Assembly (NCBI RefSeq): GCF_002419815.1
Contig: NZ_DIGV01000016.1
Location: forward strand, 165,023 to 229,022
Direction of reading: 5' to 3'
Source of the DNA: Brevundimonas sp. UBA5713
GTDB taxonomy: Bacteria > Pseudomonadota > Alphaproteobacteria > Caulobacterales > Caulobacteraceae
DNA: 64,000 nt
Shown here piece after piece: positions 50,847-59,925 of this stretch. Both the position numbers and the translations under genes were made by a program. Under the pieces are notes generated by a model, which was not told the origin of the DNA, did not search any database, and saw only the letters and a program-made list of their open reading frames with translations. Within the stretch, counting starts at the first letter, position 1, and each line of letters begins with the position of its first letter.

Positions 50847-52250
50847 ATGACCGATACTCTCGATCCGACTGTGGCTGTGCCGGACGCTGTCCGTGCCGAA
50901 GGTGACGCGCCCAAGCGCCTGTTCATCAAGACCTACGGCTGCCAGATGAATGTCTATGACAGCGAGCGCATGGCCGACGTGCTGCGCCCGCTGGGTTATG
51001 CGCCGACCGATACGCCGGAAGGTGCCGACTTCGTCATTCTCAACACCTGCCATATCCGCGAGAAGGCCGCCGAGAAGGTCTATTCGGAGCTGGGCAAGCT
51101 GCGGATGATGAAGGACGAGAAGGCCGCTAACGGTCAGGGCTCGATGACCATCGCCGTCGCGGGTTGTGTGGCTCAGGCCGAGGGCGAAGAGATTATGCGC
51201 CGCCAGCCCGCGGTCGATCTGGTGGTCGGTCCTCAGGCCTACCACCAGCTGCCGGAACTTCTGACCCGCACTGCCCGCGCCCGTGGCGAGCGTATCGGTG
51301 CGGACTTTGCGCCGAATGAAAAGTTCGACGCACTGCCCGTCGCGCGGGGCACCGACGGCGTTACCGCCTTCCTGACCGTTCAGGAAGGCTGCGATAAGTT
51401 CTGCACCTTCTGCGTGGTGCCCTATACGCGCGGTGCAGAATGGTCGCGTCCGGTGAAGGCTGTTCTGGATGAGGCCCGCGCGCTGGCCGATCGCGGCGTG
51501 CGCGAAATCACCCTGCTGGGCCAGAATGTGAACGCCTATGACGGCGAAGGCGCGGACGGCAAGCCGTTCACCCTCGCCAAACTGGCCTACGCGCTGGCGG
51601 AAATCCCCGGCATCGACCGCATCCGCTATACGACCAGCCATCCGAACGACATGTCGGATGACCTGATCGCGGCGCACGCCGATCTCCAGGCCCTAATGCC
51701 CTATCTGCACCTGCCGGTGCAGTCCGGTTCCGACCGCATCCTTCGTCTGATGAACCGTAAACACGGTCGCCAGAAATATTTCGACCTGATCGACCGTATC
51801 CGCGAAGCGCGCCCCGATATGGCCATGTCGGGTGATTTCATCGTCGGTTTCCCCGGCGAGAACGACCGCGATTTCGAAGACACCATGGATCTGGTGCGCA
51901 AGGTCAAATACGCCAGTGCCTTCTCCTTCATGTATTCGCCCCGTCCAGGCACGCCTGCCGCCACCATGGCCGCGCAGGTGCCGGACGAAGTGGCCCGAGA
52001 GCGTCTGCACGCCCTACAGGCCCTGCTGAGCGAGCAACAGGTGGCCTTCAACCAGTCGCTGGCGGGCCGTGTCCTGCCGGTGTTGTTCGAGAAGAAGGGT
52101 CGTCATGGCCAGCAGGCCATTGGCCGCTCGCCCTATCTGCAATCGGTCCACGTCGAGGATGCCGAACATCTGATCGGCCAGATCGTCGAGGTTGAAATCC
52201 TGTCGGGCCAGCAAAACAGCCTGAACGGCAAACTGATCCAAAAGTCCTGA
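50847..52250 (+). CDS. miaB: tRNA-2-methylthio-N6-isopentenyladenosine synthase MiaB
   Basis: A 467-residue radical-SAM methylthiotransferase acting on A37 of tRNAs. The N-terminal cluster uses Cys32 (TYGCQMN), Cys68 (NTCHIREKA) and Cys107 (AGCVAQ). The radical-SAM cluster is Cys182/186/189 in EGCDKFCTFCVVPYTRG. A C-terminal TRAM domain (about 395-460) follows. phoH starts 54 bp later, continuing the common miaB-phoH-ybeY-lnt order. Confidence 0.96.
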   Translation: MTDTLDPTVAVPDAVRAEGDAPKRLFIKTYGCQMNVYDSERMADVLRPLGYAPTDTPEGADFVILNTCHIREKAAEKVYSELGKLRMMKDEKAANGQGSMTIAVAGCVAQAEGEEIMRRQPAVDLVVGPQAYHQLPELLTRTARARGERIGADFAPNEKFDALPVARGTDGVTAFLTVQEGCDKFCTFCVVPYTRGAEWSRPVKAVLDEARALADRGVREITLLGQNVNAYDGEGADGKPFTLAKLAYALAEIPGIDRIRYTTSHPNDMSDDLIAAHADLQALMPYLHLPVQSGSDRILRLMNRKHGRQKYFDLIDRIREARPDMAMSGDFIVGFPGENDRDFEDTMDLVRKVKYASAFSFMYSPRPGTPAATMAAQVPDEVARERLHALQALLSEQQVAFNQSLAGRVLPVLFEKKGRHGQQAIGRSPYLQSVHVEDAEHLIGQIVEVEILSGQQNSLNGKLIQKS

Positions 52251-52304
52251 CACCCGTTTCCACTGTGTCGCTGTCCGGTGGCATCGTGAACGAAGGGAAT
52301 ATGA

Positions 52305-53300
52305 ATGGCACGCGAGTCCGAGTTTCTGTCACTGAGCGACAAGGCCCTGCGTGCTGTTGTGGGGCCGGGCAGCCGCCATATGGCGCTGATCGAAGATGCC
52401 TTTAAGGTGCTGATTGAAACGCCCGGTGGCGGTGTGTCCATTAATGGATCTCCGCGCGATCGGGCGCAGGCCAAGCGCGTGGTTGAAAACCTTGCCACGG
52501 CCGCCGATCGCGGGACCGAGATCGGTGAGGCGGATATTCGCGCGGCCTTGGGACAGGCAGTCAAGACGCCGCGCCCCGGACAGGGCCGCTCGGTGCCAGA
52601 GGCCGCCTCCCTGCCCGTAGGGCGCCGTGGGGCCATTGCACCCAAGACCGCCTCTCAGGCCAAATATCTGGAACTGCTGGGGCGCTGCGAGCTGACCTTC
52701 GGGGTGGGGCCGGCAGGCACCGGCAAGACCTTTTTGGCCGCTGCCTATGGGGCATCTCTGTTGAAGCGCGGACAGGTGGACCGTCTGGTCATCACCCGTC
52801 CTGCAGTCGAGGCCGGTGAAAAGCTGGGCTTCCTGCCGGGTGATCTGAACGAAAAGGTTGATCCCTATCTGGCTCCGATTTGGGAAGCGCTGAACGATAT
52901 TCTGGGCGCGGACGATGTGGCGCGGCGTCGCGAAAAGGGCGAGATCGAAGCCGCCCCCATCGCCTTCATGCGCGGCCGGACCCTCAGCCACGCCTTCGTT
53001 ATCGTGGATGAGGCGCAGAACACCTCGCGCATGCAGATGAAAATGGTCCTGACCCGACTGGGCGAAGGGGCCAAGATGGTGGTGACGGGCGATCCGTCGC
53101 AGATCGACCTGATGAACCCGCGCGACAGCGGGCTGGCCCATGCGCTTCGTATTCTGAACGGCGTCGAGGGTGTCGGCATCCATCAGTTCAAGTCCGAGGA
53201 TGTGGTGCGCCATGCCCTCGTGGAGCGCATTGTGCGCGCCTATGATGGTGATGCGGCCCGCAATCGCCCGTTTAACGAGTTGGAGCCTGAAGAGGCATGA
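52305..53300 (+). CDS. phoH: PhoH-like ATPase (YbeZ type)
   Basis: A 331-residue P-loop ATPase linked to ribosome and RNA quality control with YbeY. The N-terminal KH-like region is followed by Walker A GVGPAGTGKTFLAAAYG, the ITRPAVEAGEKLGFLPGDLNEKVDPYL block and Walker B FVIVDEAQNTSRMQMKM. It overlaps ybeY by four bases (ATGA). Confidence 0.94.
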   Translation: MARESEFLSLSDKALRAVVGPGSRHMALIEDAFKVLIETPGGGVSINGSPRDRAQAKRVVENLATAADRGTEIGEADIRAALGQAVKTPRPGQGRSVPEAASLPVGRRGAIAPKTASQAKYLELLGRCELTFGVGPAGTGKTFLAAAYGASLLKRGQVDRLVITRPAVEAGEKLGFLPGDLNEKVDPYLAPIWEALNDILGADDVARRREKGEIEAAPIAFMRGRTLSHAFVIVDEAQNTSRMQMKMVLTRLGEGAKMVVTGDPSQIDLMNPRDSGLAHALRILNGVEGVGIHQFKSEDVVRHALVERIVRAYDGDAARNRPFNELEPEEA

Positions 53301-53752
53301 TCGAAATCGAGGTCGAGGCCGAAGGCTGGACCAAGGCCCTGCCAGAGGTCGAGACTGTCGTGGATACCGCCGCAAAGGCCGCCCTGGGCTCGGTCGAGGG
53401 TCAGGTGGTGGTGTTGTTGGCCGATGACACGGTGGTTCAGGATCTGAATGCCCGTTTTCGCCAGAAAGACCGCCCGACCAATGTGTTGTCGTTTCCGGCG
53501 GCTGAAAGTGCCTTTCCCCATCTGGGCGATATCGTGCTGGGTCTGGAATACTGCCTGACCGAGGCCGAGGCGCAGGGCAAGACGATCAAGGATCACCTGA
53601 GCCACCTGGTCGTGCACGGCGTGCTTCACCTGCTGGGCTATGACCACATGGAAGACGACGAGGCCGAAGAAATGGAAGGCGAAGAGCGCACCATTCTCGC
53701 GGGCCTTGGCATTGTCGATCCCTATGCGCTCGACCAAGAGGACGCCGATTGA
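53297..53752 (+). CDS. ybeY: endoribonuclease YbeY
   Basis: A 151-residue metal-dependent RNase for 16S rRNA maturation and ribosome quality control. The zinc site HLVVHGVLHLLGYDH (HxxxHxxxxxH) is intact, and FRQKDRPTNVLSFP is the other family signature. Overlaps phoH upstream and lnt downstream (by one base). Confidence 0.95.
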   Translation: MIEIEVEAEGWTKALPEVETVVDTAAKAALGSVEGQVVVLLADDTVVQDLNARFRQKDRPTNVLSFPAAESAFPHLGDIVLGLEYCLTEAEAQGKTIKDHLSHLVVHGVLHLLGYDHMEDDEAEEMEGEERTILAGLGIVDPYALDQEDAD

Positions 53753-55326
53753 TGGATATTCGGGGGACGTGGCAGCGGGCGCTGACCCATCGCTGGGCGC
53801 GGATAGGTCTTGCGCTGGCGGCGGGACTGGCCGCGGGTCTGGTCCATCCTCCGTTTAATATCTGGCCGGGCCTGCTGGGCTATCCGGTGCTGATGCTGCT
53901 TGCGGCCCATTCGGTACGGGTGCGCGGGGCCTTCTGGATGGGCTGGCTGTTTGGCTTTGCCTATTTCTTTATCGGCTGCTGGTGGGTGGCCGAGGCCTTT
54001 TTCGTCAATCCGGCACAGGCGTGGATGGCCCCCTTTGCGGCCAGCCTTTTGCCTGCTGGCATCGGCCTGTTTATCGGGGCCGCCGCAGCAGTGTTTCGCG
54101 CTCTGTCGCTGCGTCGGCTGTCCGGCAGCTTTATTCTTTTTGCGGTGGTGTTTGCCGCCTTCGAGTGGCTGCGTGGCCATGTGCTGACGGGGTTTCCGTG
54201 GAATCCGGTGGGTGCCAGCTGGCAGGCTGGCAGCGCGCCGTCGCAACTGGCCTCGGTGGTGGGGGTCTATGGGCTGGGCGTTGTCACACTGCTGGCCGCG
54301 TGCGCGTTTGGGCCATTGTTGAATGGCGAGCGCCGTCGCAAGGCTGTGACGGGCGCGGTGCTGGGCGTCGTCATCCTCGCGGGCCTTTTTGCCTTTGGTG
54401 CCGTGCGCCTCGGCACGACCGCCGTGGAAGCCAGCGAGACCCGTGTGCGTCTGGTGCAGGCCAATGTCGAGCAGGCCGATAAATGGTCCGAGGATGCCTA
54501 TGCCTCGATTATCGGCCGTTATCTGGATCTGACCACCCGTCCGGCTGATGGCCCGCTGCCGCAGGTCATCCTGTGGCCTGAAAGCGCCCTGCCCGATCTG
54601 GCCAATAATGTTTTCGCCCGCGATGACATCGTGCGCATCAGCAATGCCCTACAGCCGGGACAGACGCTGATGCTGGGCCTTAGCCGCGGCGAGATGGAGC
54701 CGTCCAGGGGCTGGGTCTATTACAACTCCATGTTCGCCCTGCGCCGTCTGCCGGAAGGTGGGATGTATGTGGACGGGGTCTATGACAAACACCGTCTGGT
54801 GCCGTTTGGCGAGTATCTGCCGCTGGGCGATTTGATGGGCCGCCTTGGCATTCGCAGTCTGGTGCATATGCCGGCAGATCTGTCGTCCGGGCCGGTCCCT
54901 GCGCCGCTGTCATTGCCCAGCCTGCCGACTGTGCAACCGCTGATTTGTTACGAAAGCCTGTTTCCGGGCTTTACTGCGGCAAGGGCTGATACCCGTCCCG
55001 ATTGGATCGCCAATGTGTCGAATGATGCCTGGTTCGGCCAGACGACCGGACCGCTCCAGCATCTCAATCTGGCCTCTTATCGCGCCATTGAAACCGGCCT
55101 GCCGATGGCGCGCGCAACCCCGACGGGTGTCAGCGCCATGATCGATCCTTTGGGTCGTATCGTATCCGAAAGTCGGATTGAGGGTGGCGAGGCCGGCTTT
55201 AGGGATGTATGGCTTCCAAGACCTGTGAAGGTGACGCCATATGGCCGGTGGGGGGACACGCTGCTGCTGGCGATGCTGGTGCTGCTGATCGGGGGGCACG
55301 TGTTGTGGGCACGTGGAATGCGTTAG
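53752..55326 (+). CDS. lnt: apolipoprotein N-acyltransferase
   Basis: A 524-residue inner-membrane enzyme that adds the third acyl chain to lipoproteins, so it serves the several lipoproteins in this window. Six to eight N-terminal membrane segments precede a nitrilase-like domain with the catalytic Glu in LWPESALPDL, Lys in YDKHRLVPFGEYLPL and Cys in PLICYESLFPG. ATG 53752 overlaps the ybeY stop by one base; a TTG just before it is also in frame. Confidence 0.95.
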   Translation: MDIRGTWQRALTHRWARIGLALAAGLAAGLVHPPFNIWPGLLGYPVLMLLAAHSVRVRGAFWMGWLFGFAYFFIGCWWVAEAFFVNPAQAWMAPFAASLLPAGIGLFIGAAAAVFRALSLRRLSGSFILFAVVFAAFEWLRGHVLTGFPWNPVGASWQAGSAPSQLASVVGVYGLGVVTLLAACAFGPLLNGERRRKAVTGAVLGVVILAGLFAFGAVRLGTTAVEASETRVRLVQANVEQADKWSEDAYASIIGRYLDLTTRPADGPLPQVILWPESALPDLANNVFARDDIVRISNALQPGQTLMLGLSRGEMEPSRGWVYYNSMFALRRLPEGGMYVDGVYDKHRLVPFGEYLPLGDLMGRLGIRSLVHMPADLSSGPVPAPLSLPSLPTVQPLICYESLFPGFTAARADTRPDWIANVSNDAWFGQTTGPLQHLNLASYRAIETGLPMARATPTGVSAMIDPLGRIVSESRIEGGEAGFRDVWLPRPVKVTPYGRWGDTLLLAMLVLLIGGHVLWARGMR

Positions 55327-55453
55327 ACGGCCAAATATCGCGGGATTGTTCGATTGTGTTCGCGCCTTGCTTGCATACCGGCAATTTTTGATCGCTTTTT
55401 GGGCGTTGAGTTAAAAAATCGGGTGACATCAACGTCGATGCATCCCAATGGGT

Positions 55454-55472
55454 TAAACTTCACAGTAGTTTA
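55454..55472. promoter_or_regulatory. inverted repeat before the XRE gene, possible operator
   Basis: TAAACT, 7 nt, AGTTTA, ending 12 bp before ATG 55485. Possible autoregulation by the downstream regulator. Confidence 0.4.
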
Positions 55473-55484
55473 GAGAGTTGCTGC

Positions 55485-55895
55485 ATGGTCAGAGGCGCGG
55501 GGGAGAGCGGGCCGCATCCAGTAGATCGCCATGTCGGGCGCAAGGTCTGCGAGAAACGGATTGCTCTGGGATACAACCAAAGCGACTTGGGACGGGCCCT
55601 GGGGCTGACGTTCCAGCAAATTCAGAAGTACGAGAAAGGCGCGAACCGTATTTCGGCATCGAAGCTGTGGGATATCGCCCGCTTCTTCAACGTCGAAGTG
55701 GGGTATTTCTTCGACGGCCTGAACCTGCGTCCCGGTATGGCCGAGGATCAGGGCGAAGAGTTCGTGCATGATTTCCCGGCGACGCGTCAAAGCATCGAAA
55801 TCGGCCAGCTGGCACCGCGCCTGAATGCGCGGCAGCAAAAGCTGATCCTCGAGATGATGCGCGAAATGGTCTCGTCCGGCTCGGACAACGGCTAG
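55485..55895 (+). CDS. XRE-family regulator, PraR-like
   Basis: A 136-residue regulator. DRHVGRKVCEKRIALGYNQSDLGRALGLTFQQIQKYEKGANRISASKLWDIARFFNVEVGYFFDGL matches the PraR-type helix-turn-helix protein of rhizobia, where PraR represses quorum-sensing and adhesion genes; the target here is unknown. The C-terminal half is a helical tail. It follows lnt after 158 bp with a candidate operator, so it is probably transcribed on its own. Confidence 0.8.
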   Translation: MVRGAGESGPHPVDRHVGRKVCEKRIALGYNQSDLGRALGLTFQQIQKYEKGANRISASKLWDIARFFNVEVGYFFDGLNLRPGMAEDQGEEFVHDFPATRQSIEIGQLAPRLNARQQKLILEMMREMVSSGSDNG

Positions 55896-55914
55896 GTCGT
55901 CGGAGGCAAAGAAA

Positions 55915-55948
55915 AAGGGGACACCGGTAACGGCGTCCCCTTCTTTTT
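55915..55948. terminator. bidirectional terminator, XRE gene / ahpD
   Basis: AAGGGGAC (55915-55922) pairs with GTCCCCTT (55935-55942), with a further CCG/CGG pairing inside, flanked by T-runs on both strands. Confidence 0.85.
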
Positions 55949-55969
55949 GTTGGGCGTAGACCCTTGAGC

Positions 55970-56503
55970 TTATTCCGCGATGGCAGCGGCGGAAGCAATC
56001 ACGCGGCTGGCAGCGTGGACCACAGCACCGATGCGCAGGGTCGCCTGAACCTGAACATTCGAGACGCCGTGCTTGCGCAGTTCGCCTTCGTGGGCATCCA
56101 GACAGCCACCGCAGCCATTGATGGCCGATACGGCAGTCGCAAACATTTCGAAATCGATCTTCTCGATGCCCGGATTGGCCAGACCGTTCATGCGCAGCTT
56201 GGCCGGCAGGGTGGTGTACTCATGGTTCTTCATGAGGTGCAGGGCGCGGTAGTAGATGTTGTTCATGCCCATGATGGCTGCTGCGGTCTTGGCAGCATTC
56301 ATGGCTTCCGGCGACAGCACGGTGGCGGCTTGGGCTTCGATCAGCTTGACCACTTGCGGCACGCCGATGGCGTGAGCCGAGGCGACGAAGCAGCCCCATT
56401 TTTGTTGGTCGCTCAGAACCGTCTCGTTCGCCAGCGACGAAAGGTTCAGCGAGATGTCCTTGGCGTAGGACGGGATCAGGTCACGCAGGGCGTCGAGGGA
56501 CAT
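55970..56503 (-). CDS. ahpD: alkyl hydroperoxide reductase subunit D
   Basis: A 177-residue AhpD-type disulfide reductase that can re-reduce AhpC. The active site NGCGGCLDAHEGELRKHG has Cys131, Cys134 and His138, with Glu119 upstream in FEMFATAVSAI: the proton-relay set known from mycobacterial AhpD. It lies 177 bp behind ahpC on the same strand; two hairpins lie between them, so expression may be lower than ahpC. No ahpF is seen in the window. Confidence 0.93.
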   Translation of the reverse strand: MSLDALRDLIPSYAKDISLNLSSLANETVLSDQQKWGCFVASAHAIGVPQVVKLIEAQAATVLSPEAMNAAKTAAAIMGMNNIYYRALHLMKNHEYTTLPAKLRMNGLANPGIEKIDFEMFATAVSAINGCGGCLDAHEGELRKHGVSNVQVQATLRIGAVVHAASRVIASAAAIAE

Positions 56504-56573
56504 GGAAAACTCCGCTTTGGGCCTGTCGCGCGCTCGGCGCGCCAGAGGAAAATAAGCCCTGAGAGGGCAATGA

Positions 56574-56605
56574 AAAGGCGGCGCCGGATACCCGCCGCCG
56601 CCTTT
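56574..56605 (-). terminator. hairpin between ahpC and ahpD, terminator-like
   Basis: AAAGGCGGC (56574-56582) pairs with GCCGCCTTT (56597-56605); TTTT follows on the minus strand. Could attenuate read-through into ahpD. Confidence 0.5.
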
Positions 56606-56612
56606 CCGGGTA

Positions 56613-56642
56613 GATCATGACCCTACTCACGCGGTCATGATC
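56613..56642. repeat. 10-bp perfect inverted repeat ahpC-ahpD
   Basis: GATCATGACC (56613-56622) and GGTCATGATC (56633-56642) with a 10-nt loop. Confidence 0.6.
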
Positions 56643-56680
56643 CGAAAGGGTGGCCAAAAGGCCGCCCCGAAAGGTCTGGC

Positions 56681-57235
<555 letters not shown>

Positions 57236-57310
57236 GGGTATCTCCATAGTAAAATGTGTGTGACCAGTGCGCCGACGATCCCCGTCCGCGCCACGTGTAT
57301 GGAGATGGGC

Positions 57311-57326
57311 CTTCGCACGTGCGAAG
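57311..57326. promoter_or_regulatory. perfect palindrome before ahpC
   Basis: CTTCGCACGTGCGAAG, 76 bp before the ahpC start; a minus-strand TTGACT overlaps its edge and could be a -35 element. Confidence 0.55.
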
Positions 57327-57447
57327 TCAAATCGATGATTTTACGAAGACCTATAAGTTCTTGTTATAAAGCGTATTGTTTCAGCCCTTAGACGGGTGCT
57401 CGCGACAAGATGCCCGCGAAAGTCGTGTCATTATGTTGCGTTGCGGC

Positions 57448-57479
57448 GTTATCTATAAATAAAACCACTACTAGATAAC
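57448..57479. promoter_or_regulatory. inverted repeat in the katG promoter region
   Basis: GTTATCTA (57448-57455) and TAGATAAC (57472-57479), 16-nt spacer: a plausible LysR-type (OxyR) site by size and symmetry. Confidence 0.5.
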
Positions 57480-57655
57480 AGATTTATCGATTTTGCTTTT
57501 GTTCGGCGGTCGCCTAGCGTCAGCTCACAATCATTCGGGGGAGACCTCTCAGGCATCGCAACCGCATAGGCCCTTTGGGGGGCGGAGACGCGACGTCTGA
57601 AAGGAAACAGCCTGCGAACGGTCACGAATTGCTGAACAGAAACAAGGTCTAACAC

Positions 57656-59833
57656 ATGACGCAGATCGATAAGTCGGCAGGCCAATGCCCGGTAATGCAC
57701 GGGGCGGCCACCACGGCGACAGGCGCTTCCAGCCACTTTTGGCCGAATGCCCTGAACCTCGACATCCTATCGCAACACGATGCGAAGACCAATCCGCTGG
57801 GTCAGGACTTCAACTATCGTGAAGAGGTCAAAAAGCTGGACGTCGAGGCCCTGAAGGCCGATCTGCGTGAACTGATGACCACCAGCCAGGACTGGTGGCC
57901 GGCTGACTGGGGTTCGTATGTCGGCATGATGGCGCGTGTGACGTGGCACGCCGCTGGCTCTTATCGCAACACCGACGGCCGTGGCGGCAACGGCACCGGC
58001 AACCAGCGCTTTGCGCCGCTGAACTCGTGGCCGGACAACGTCAACACCGACAAGGGCCGTCGCCTGCTGTGGCCGATCAAGAAGAAGTACGGCAACAAGC
58101 TGTCGTGGGCCGACCTGATCTCCTATGCCGGTACCATCGCCTATGAAGTGGCCGGTCTGAAGACCTATGGCTTCTCGTTTGGCCGTGAAGACATCTGGCA
58201 TCCGGAAAAGGACATCTACTGGGGCGATGAACAAGAGTGGCTGGCCCCGTCGGACACGCGTTTCGATAGCGTAGAAGACTCCACCTCGCTGTCGAACCCT
58301 CTGGCCGCCGTCCAGATGGGCCTGATCTATGTGAACCCGGAAGGCGTGAACGGTCAGTCCGACCCGCTGAAGACCGCCGCCATGATGCGCGAAACCTTCG
58401 CTCGCATGGGCATGAACGACGAGGAAACCGTTGCCCTGACCGCCGGTGGCCACACCATCGGCAAGTCGCACGGCAATGGCGATGCCGCGAACCTGTCGGC
58501 AGATCCGGAAAATGCCGACATCGAAGCGCAGGGCATGGGCTGGTTCAATACCAAGGGCCGCGGCATTGGTCGCGACACTGTGGTGTCGGGCATCGAAGGC
58601 GCATGGACCACCAACCCGACCGTCTGGGATAACGGCTTCTTCGAGATGCTGTTCAAGCACGACTGGCATCTGGTGAAGAGCCCGGCGGGCGCTTCGCAAT
58701 GGGCACCGATCGCGATCGCCGACGAAGACAAGCCGGTGGACGTGGAAGATCCGTCGATCAAAACCATGCCGATGATGACCGATGCCGACATGGCGCTGAA
58801 GGTAGATCCGATCTATCGCGCCATTTCGGAGCGTTTCATGAACGACTTCGACGCCTTCTCCGACGCCTTTGCCCGCGCATGGTTCAAGCTGACCCACCGC
58901 GACATGGGTCCGAACACCCGCTACATCGGTCCGGACGCGCCGCAGGAAGATCTGATCTGGCAAGATCCGGTTCCGGCTGGCAATGCCAACTATGACGTGG
59001 CGGCCGTGAAGGCCCGTATCGTTCAGTCGGGTCTGTCGGATGCCGAACTGATCAATACCGCATGGGACAGCGCCCGCACCTATCGTGGCTCGGACTTCCG
59101 TGGCGGTGCCAACGGTGCCCGCATCCGTCTGGCCCCGCAAAAGGACTGGGAAGCCAATGAGCCGGAGCGTCTGGCCAAGGTCCTGTCGGTGCTGGAAGGC
59201 ATCGCGGCTGAAACCGGTGCCAGCGTCGCAGACGTCATCGTTCTGGGCGGCAATATCGGTGTCGAGAACGCCGCACGCGCTGCGGGCTTTGCCATCGACG
59301 TGCCCTTCGCGCCGGGCCGTGGCGACGCTAGCCAGGAGCAGACTGATGTCGCCTCGTTCGACGTTCTGGAGCCCAAGCATGACGGCTTCCGCAACTATCT
59401 GAAGTCGTGGTCGTCGATCGTGAAGCCGGAAGAAATGCTTCTGGACCGCGCCCAGCTGATGGGTCTGACGGCTGTCGAAATGACGGTCCTGATCGGGGGC
59501 ATGCGCGTTCTGGGTACCAATTTCGGTGGCTCGACCACGGGCCAGTTCACCGACCGCGTCGGCGCGCTGACGAACGATTTCTTCGTCAACCTGACCGACA
59601 TGCGCTTTACCTGGGTGCCGACTGGCAAGAACAGCTACGACATCCGTGACCGTGCGACCGGTGAAACCAAATACACCGCCTCGCGCGTGGATCTGGTGTT
59701 CGGCTCGAACTCCATCCTGCGCTCCTATGCCGAGGTCTATGCCCAAGACGACAACCAAGAGAAGTTCGTGAAGGACTTCGTCGCGGCCTGGACCAAGGTG
59801 ATGAACGCCGACCGCTTCGATCTGAAGCGCTAA
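57656..59833 (+). CDS. katG: catalase-peroxidase
   Basis: A 725-residue haem enzyme that removes H2O2. The distal site RVTWHAAGSYR has Arg94, Trp97 and His98; GLIYVNPEGVNG and the ETFARMGMNDEET stretch supply the Tyr and Met of the Met-Tyr-Trp adduct; the proximal His is in TAGGHTIGKSHG. The C-terminal half is the usual non-haem duplicate. AAGG 8 nt upstream supports ATG 57656. It ends in a terminator, after which oxyR follows in the same direction. Confidence 0.97.
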   Translation: MTQIDKSAGQCPVMHGAATTATGASSHFWPNALNLDILSQHDAKTNPLGQDFNYREEVKKLDVEALKADLRELMTTSQDWWPADWGSYVGMMARVTWHAAGSYRNTDGRGGNGTGNQRFAPLNSWPDNVNTDKGRRLLWPIKKKYGNKLSWADLISYAGTIAYEVAGLKTYGFSFGREDIWHPEKDIYWGDEQEWLAPSDTRFDSVEDSTSLSNPLAAVQMGLIYVNPEGVNGQSDPLKTAAMMRETFARMGMNDEETVALTAGGHTIGKSHGNGDAANLSADPENADIEAQGMGWFNTKGRGIGRDTVVSGIEGAWTTNPTVWDNGFFEMLFKHDWHLVKSPAGASQWAPIAIADEDKPVDVEDPSIKTMPMMTDADMALKVDPIYRAISERFMNDFDAFSDAFARAWFKLTHRDMGPNTRYIGPDAPQEDLIWQDPVPAGNANYDVAAVKARIVQSGLSDAELINTAWDSARTYRGSDFRGGANGARIRLAPQKDWEANEPERLAKVLSVLEGIAAETGASVADVIVLGGNIGVENAARAAGFAIDVPFAPGRGDASQEQTDVASFDVLEPKHDGFRNYLKSWSSIVKPEEMLLDRAQLMGLTAVEMTVLIGGMRVLGTNFGGSTTGQFTDRVGALTNDFFVNLTDMRFTWVPTGKNSYDIRDRATGETKYTASRVDLVFGSNSILRSYAEVYAQDDNQEKFVKDFVAAWTKVMNADRFDLKR

Positions 59834-59839
59834 GCGGGC

Positions 59840-59878
59840 AGGAGGGGTGTCTTTTGACCAGTAGGCACCCCTCCTCTT
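59840..59878 (+). terminator. terminator after katG
   Basis: AGGAGGGGTG (59840-59849) pairs with CACCCCTCCT (59866-59875); the tail is only moderately T-rich, so some read-through to oxyR is possible. Confidence 0.65.
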
Positions 59879-59925
59879 CCATAAATAATTTTGATCTTAA
59901 GCCGATGAACCCCTATGTCGGCTCT

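Larger units (their letters stand above)
57236..57655. promoter_or_regulatory. ahpC / katG divergent promoter region
   Basis: About 420 bp without a gene. It holds a 16-bp perfect palindrome (57311-57326), an inverted repeat (57352-57368) on the ahpC side and an 8-bp-arm inverted repeat on the katG side (57448-57479). OxyR, encoded after katG, is the likely regulator; a classical ATAG-N7-CTAT array is not obvious. Confidence 0.55.

Noticed and set aside
57767..59758. 663-codon minus-strand open frame across katG
   Set aside because: Antisense shadow; katG on the plus strand has complete catalytic motifs.
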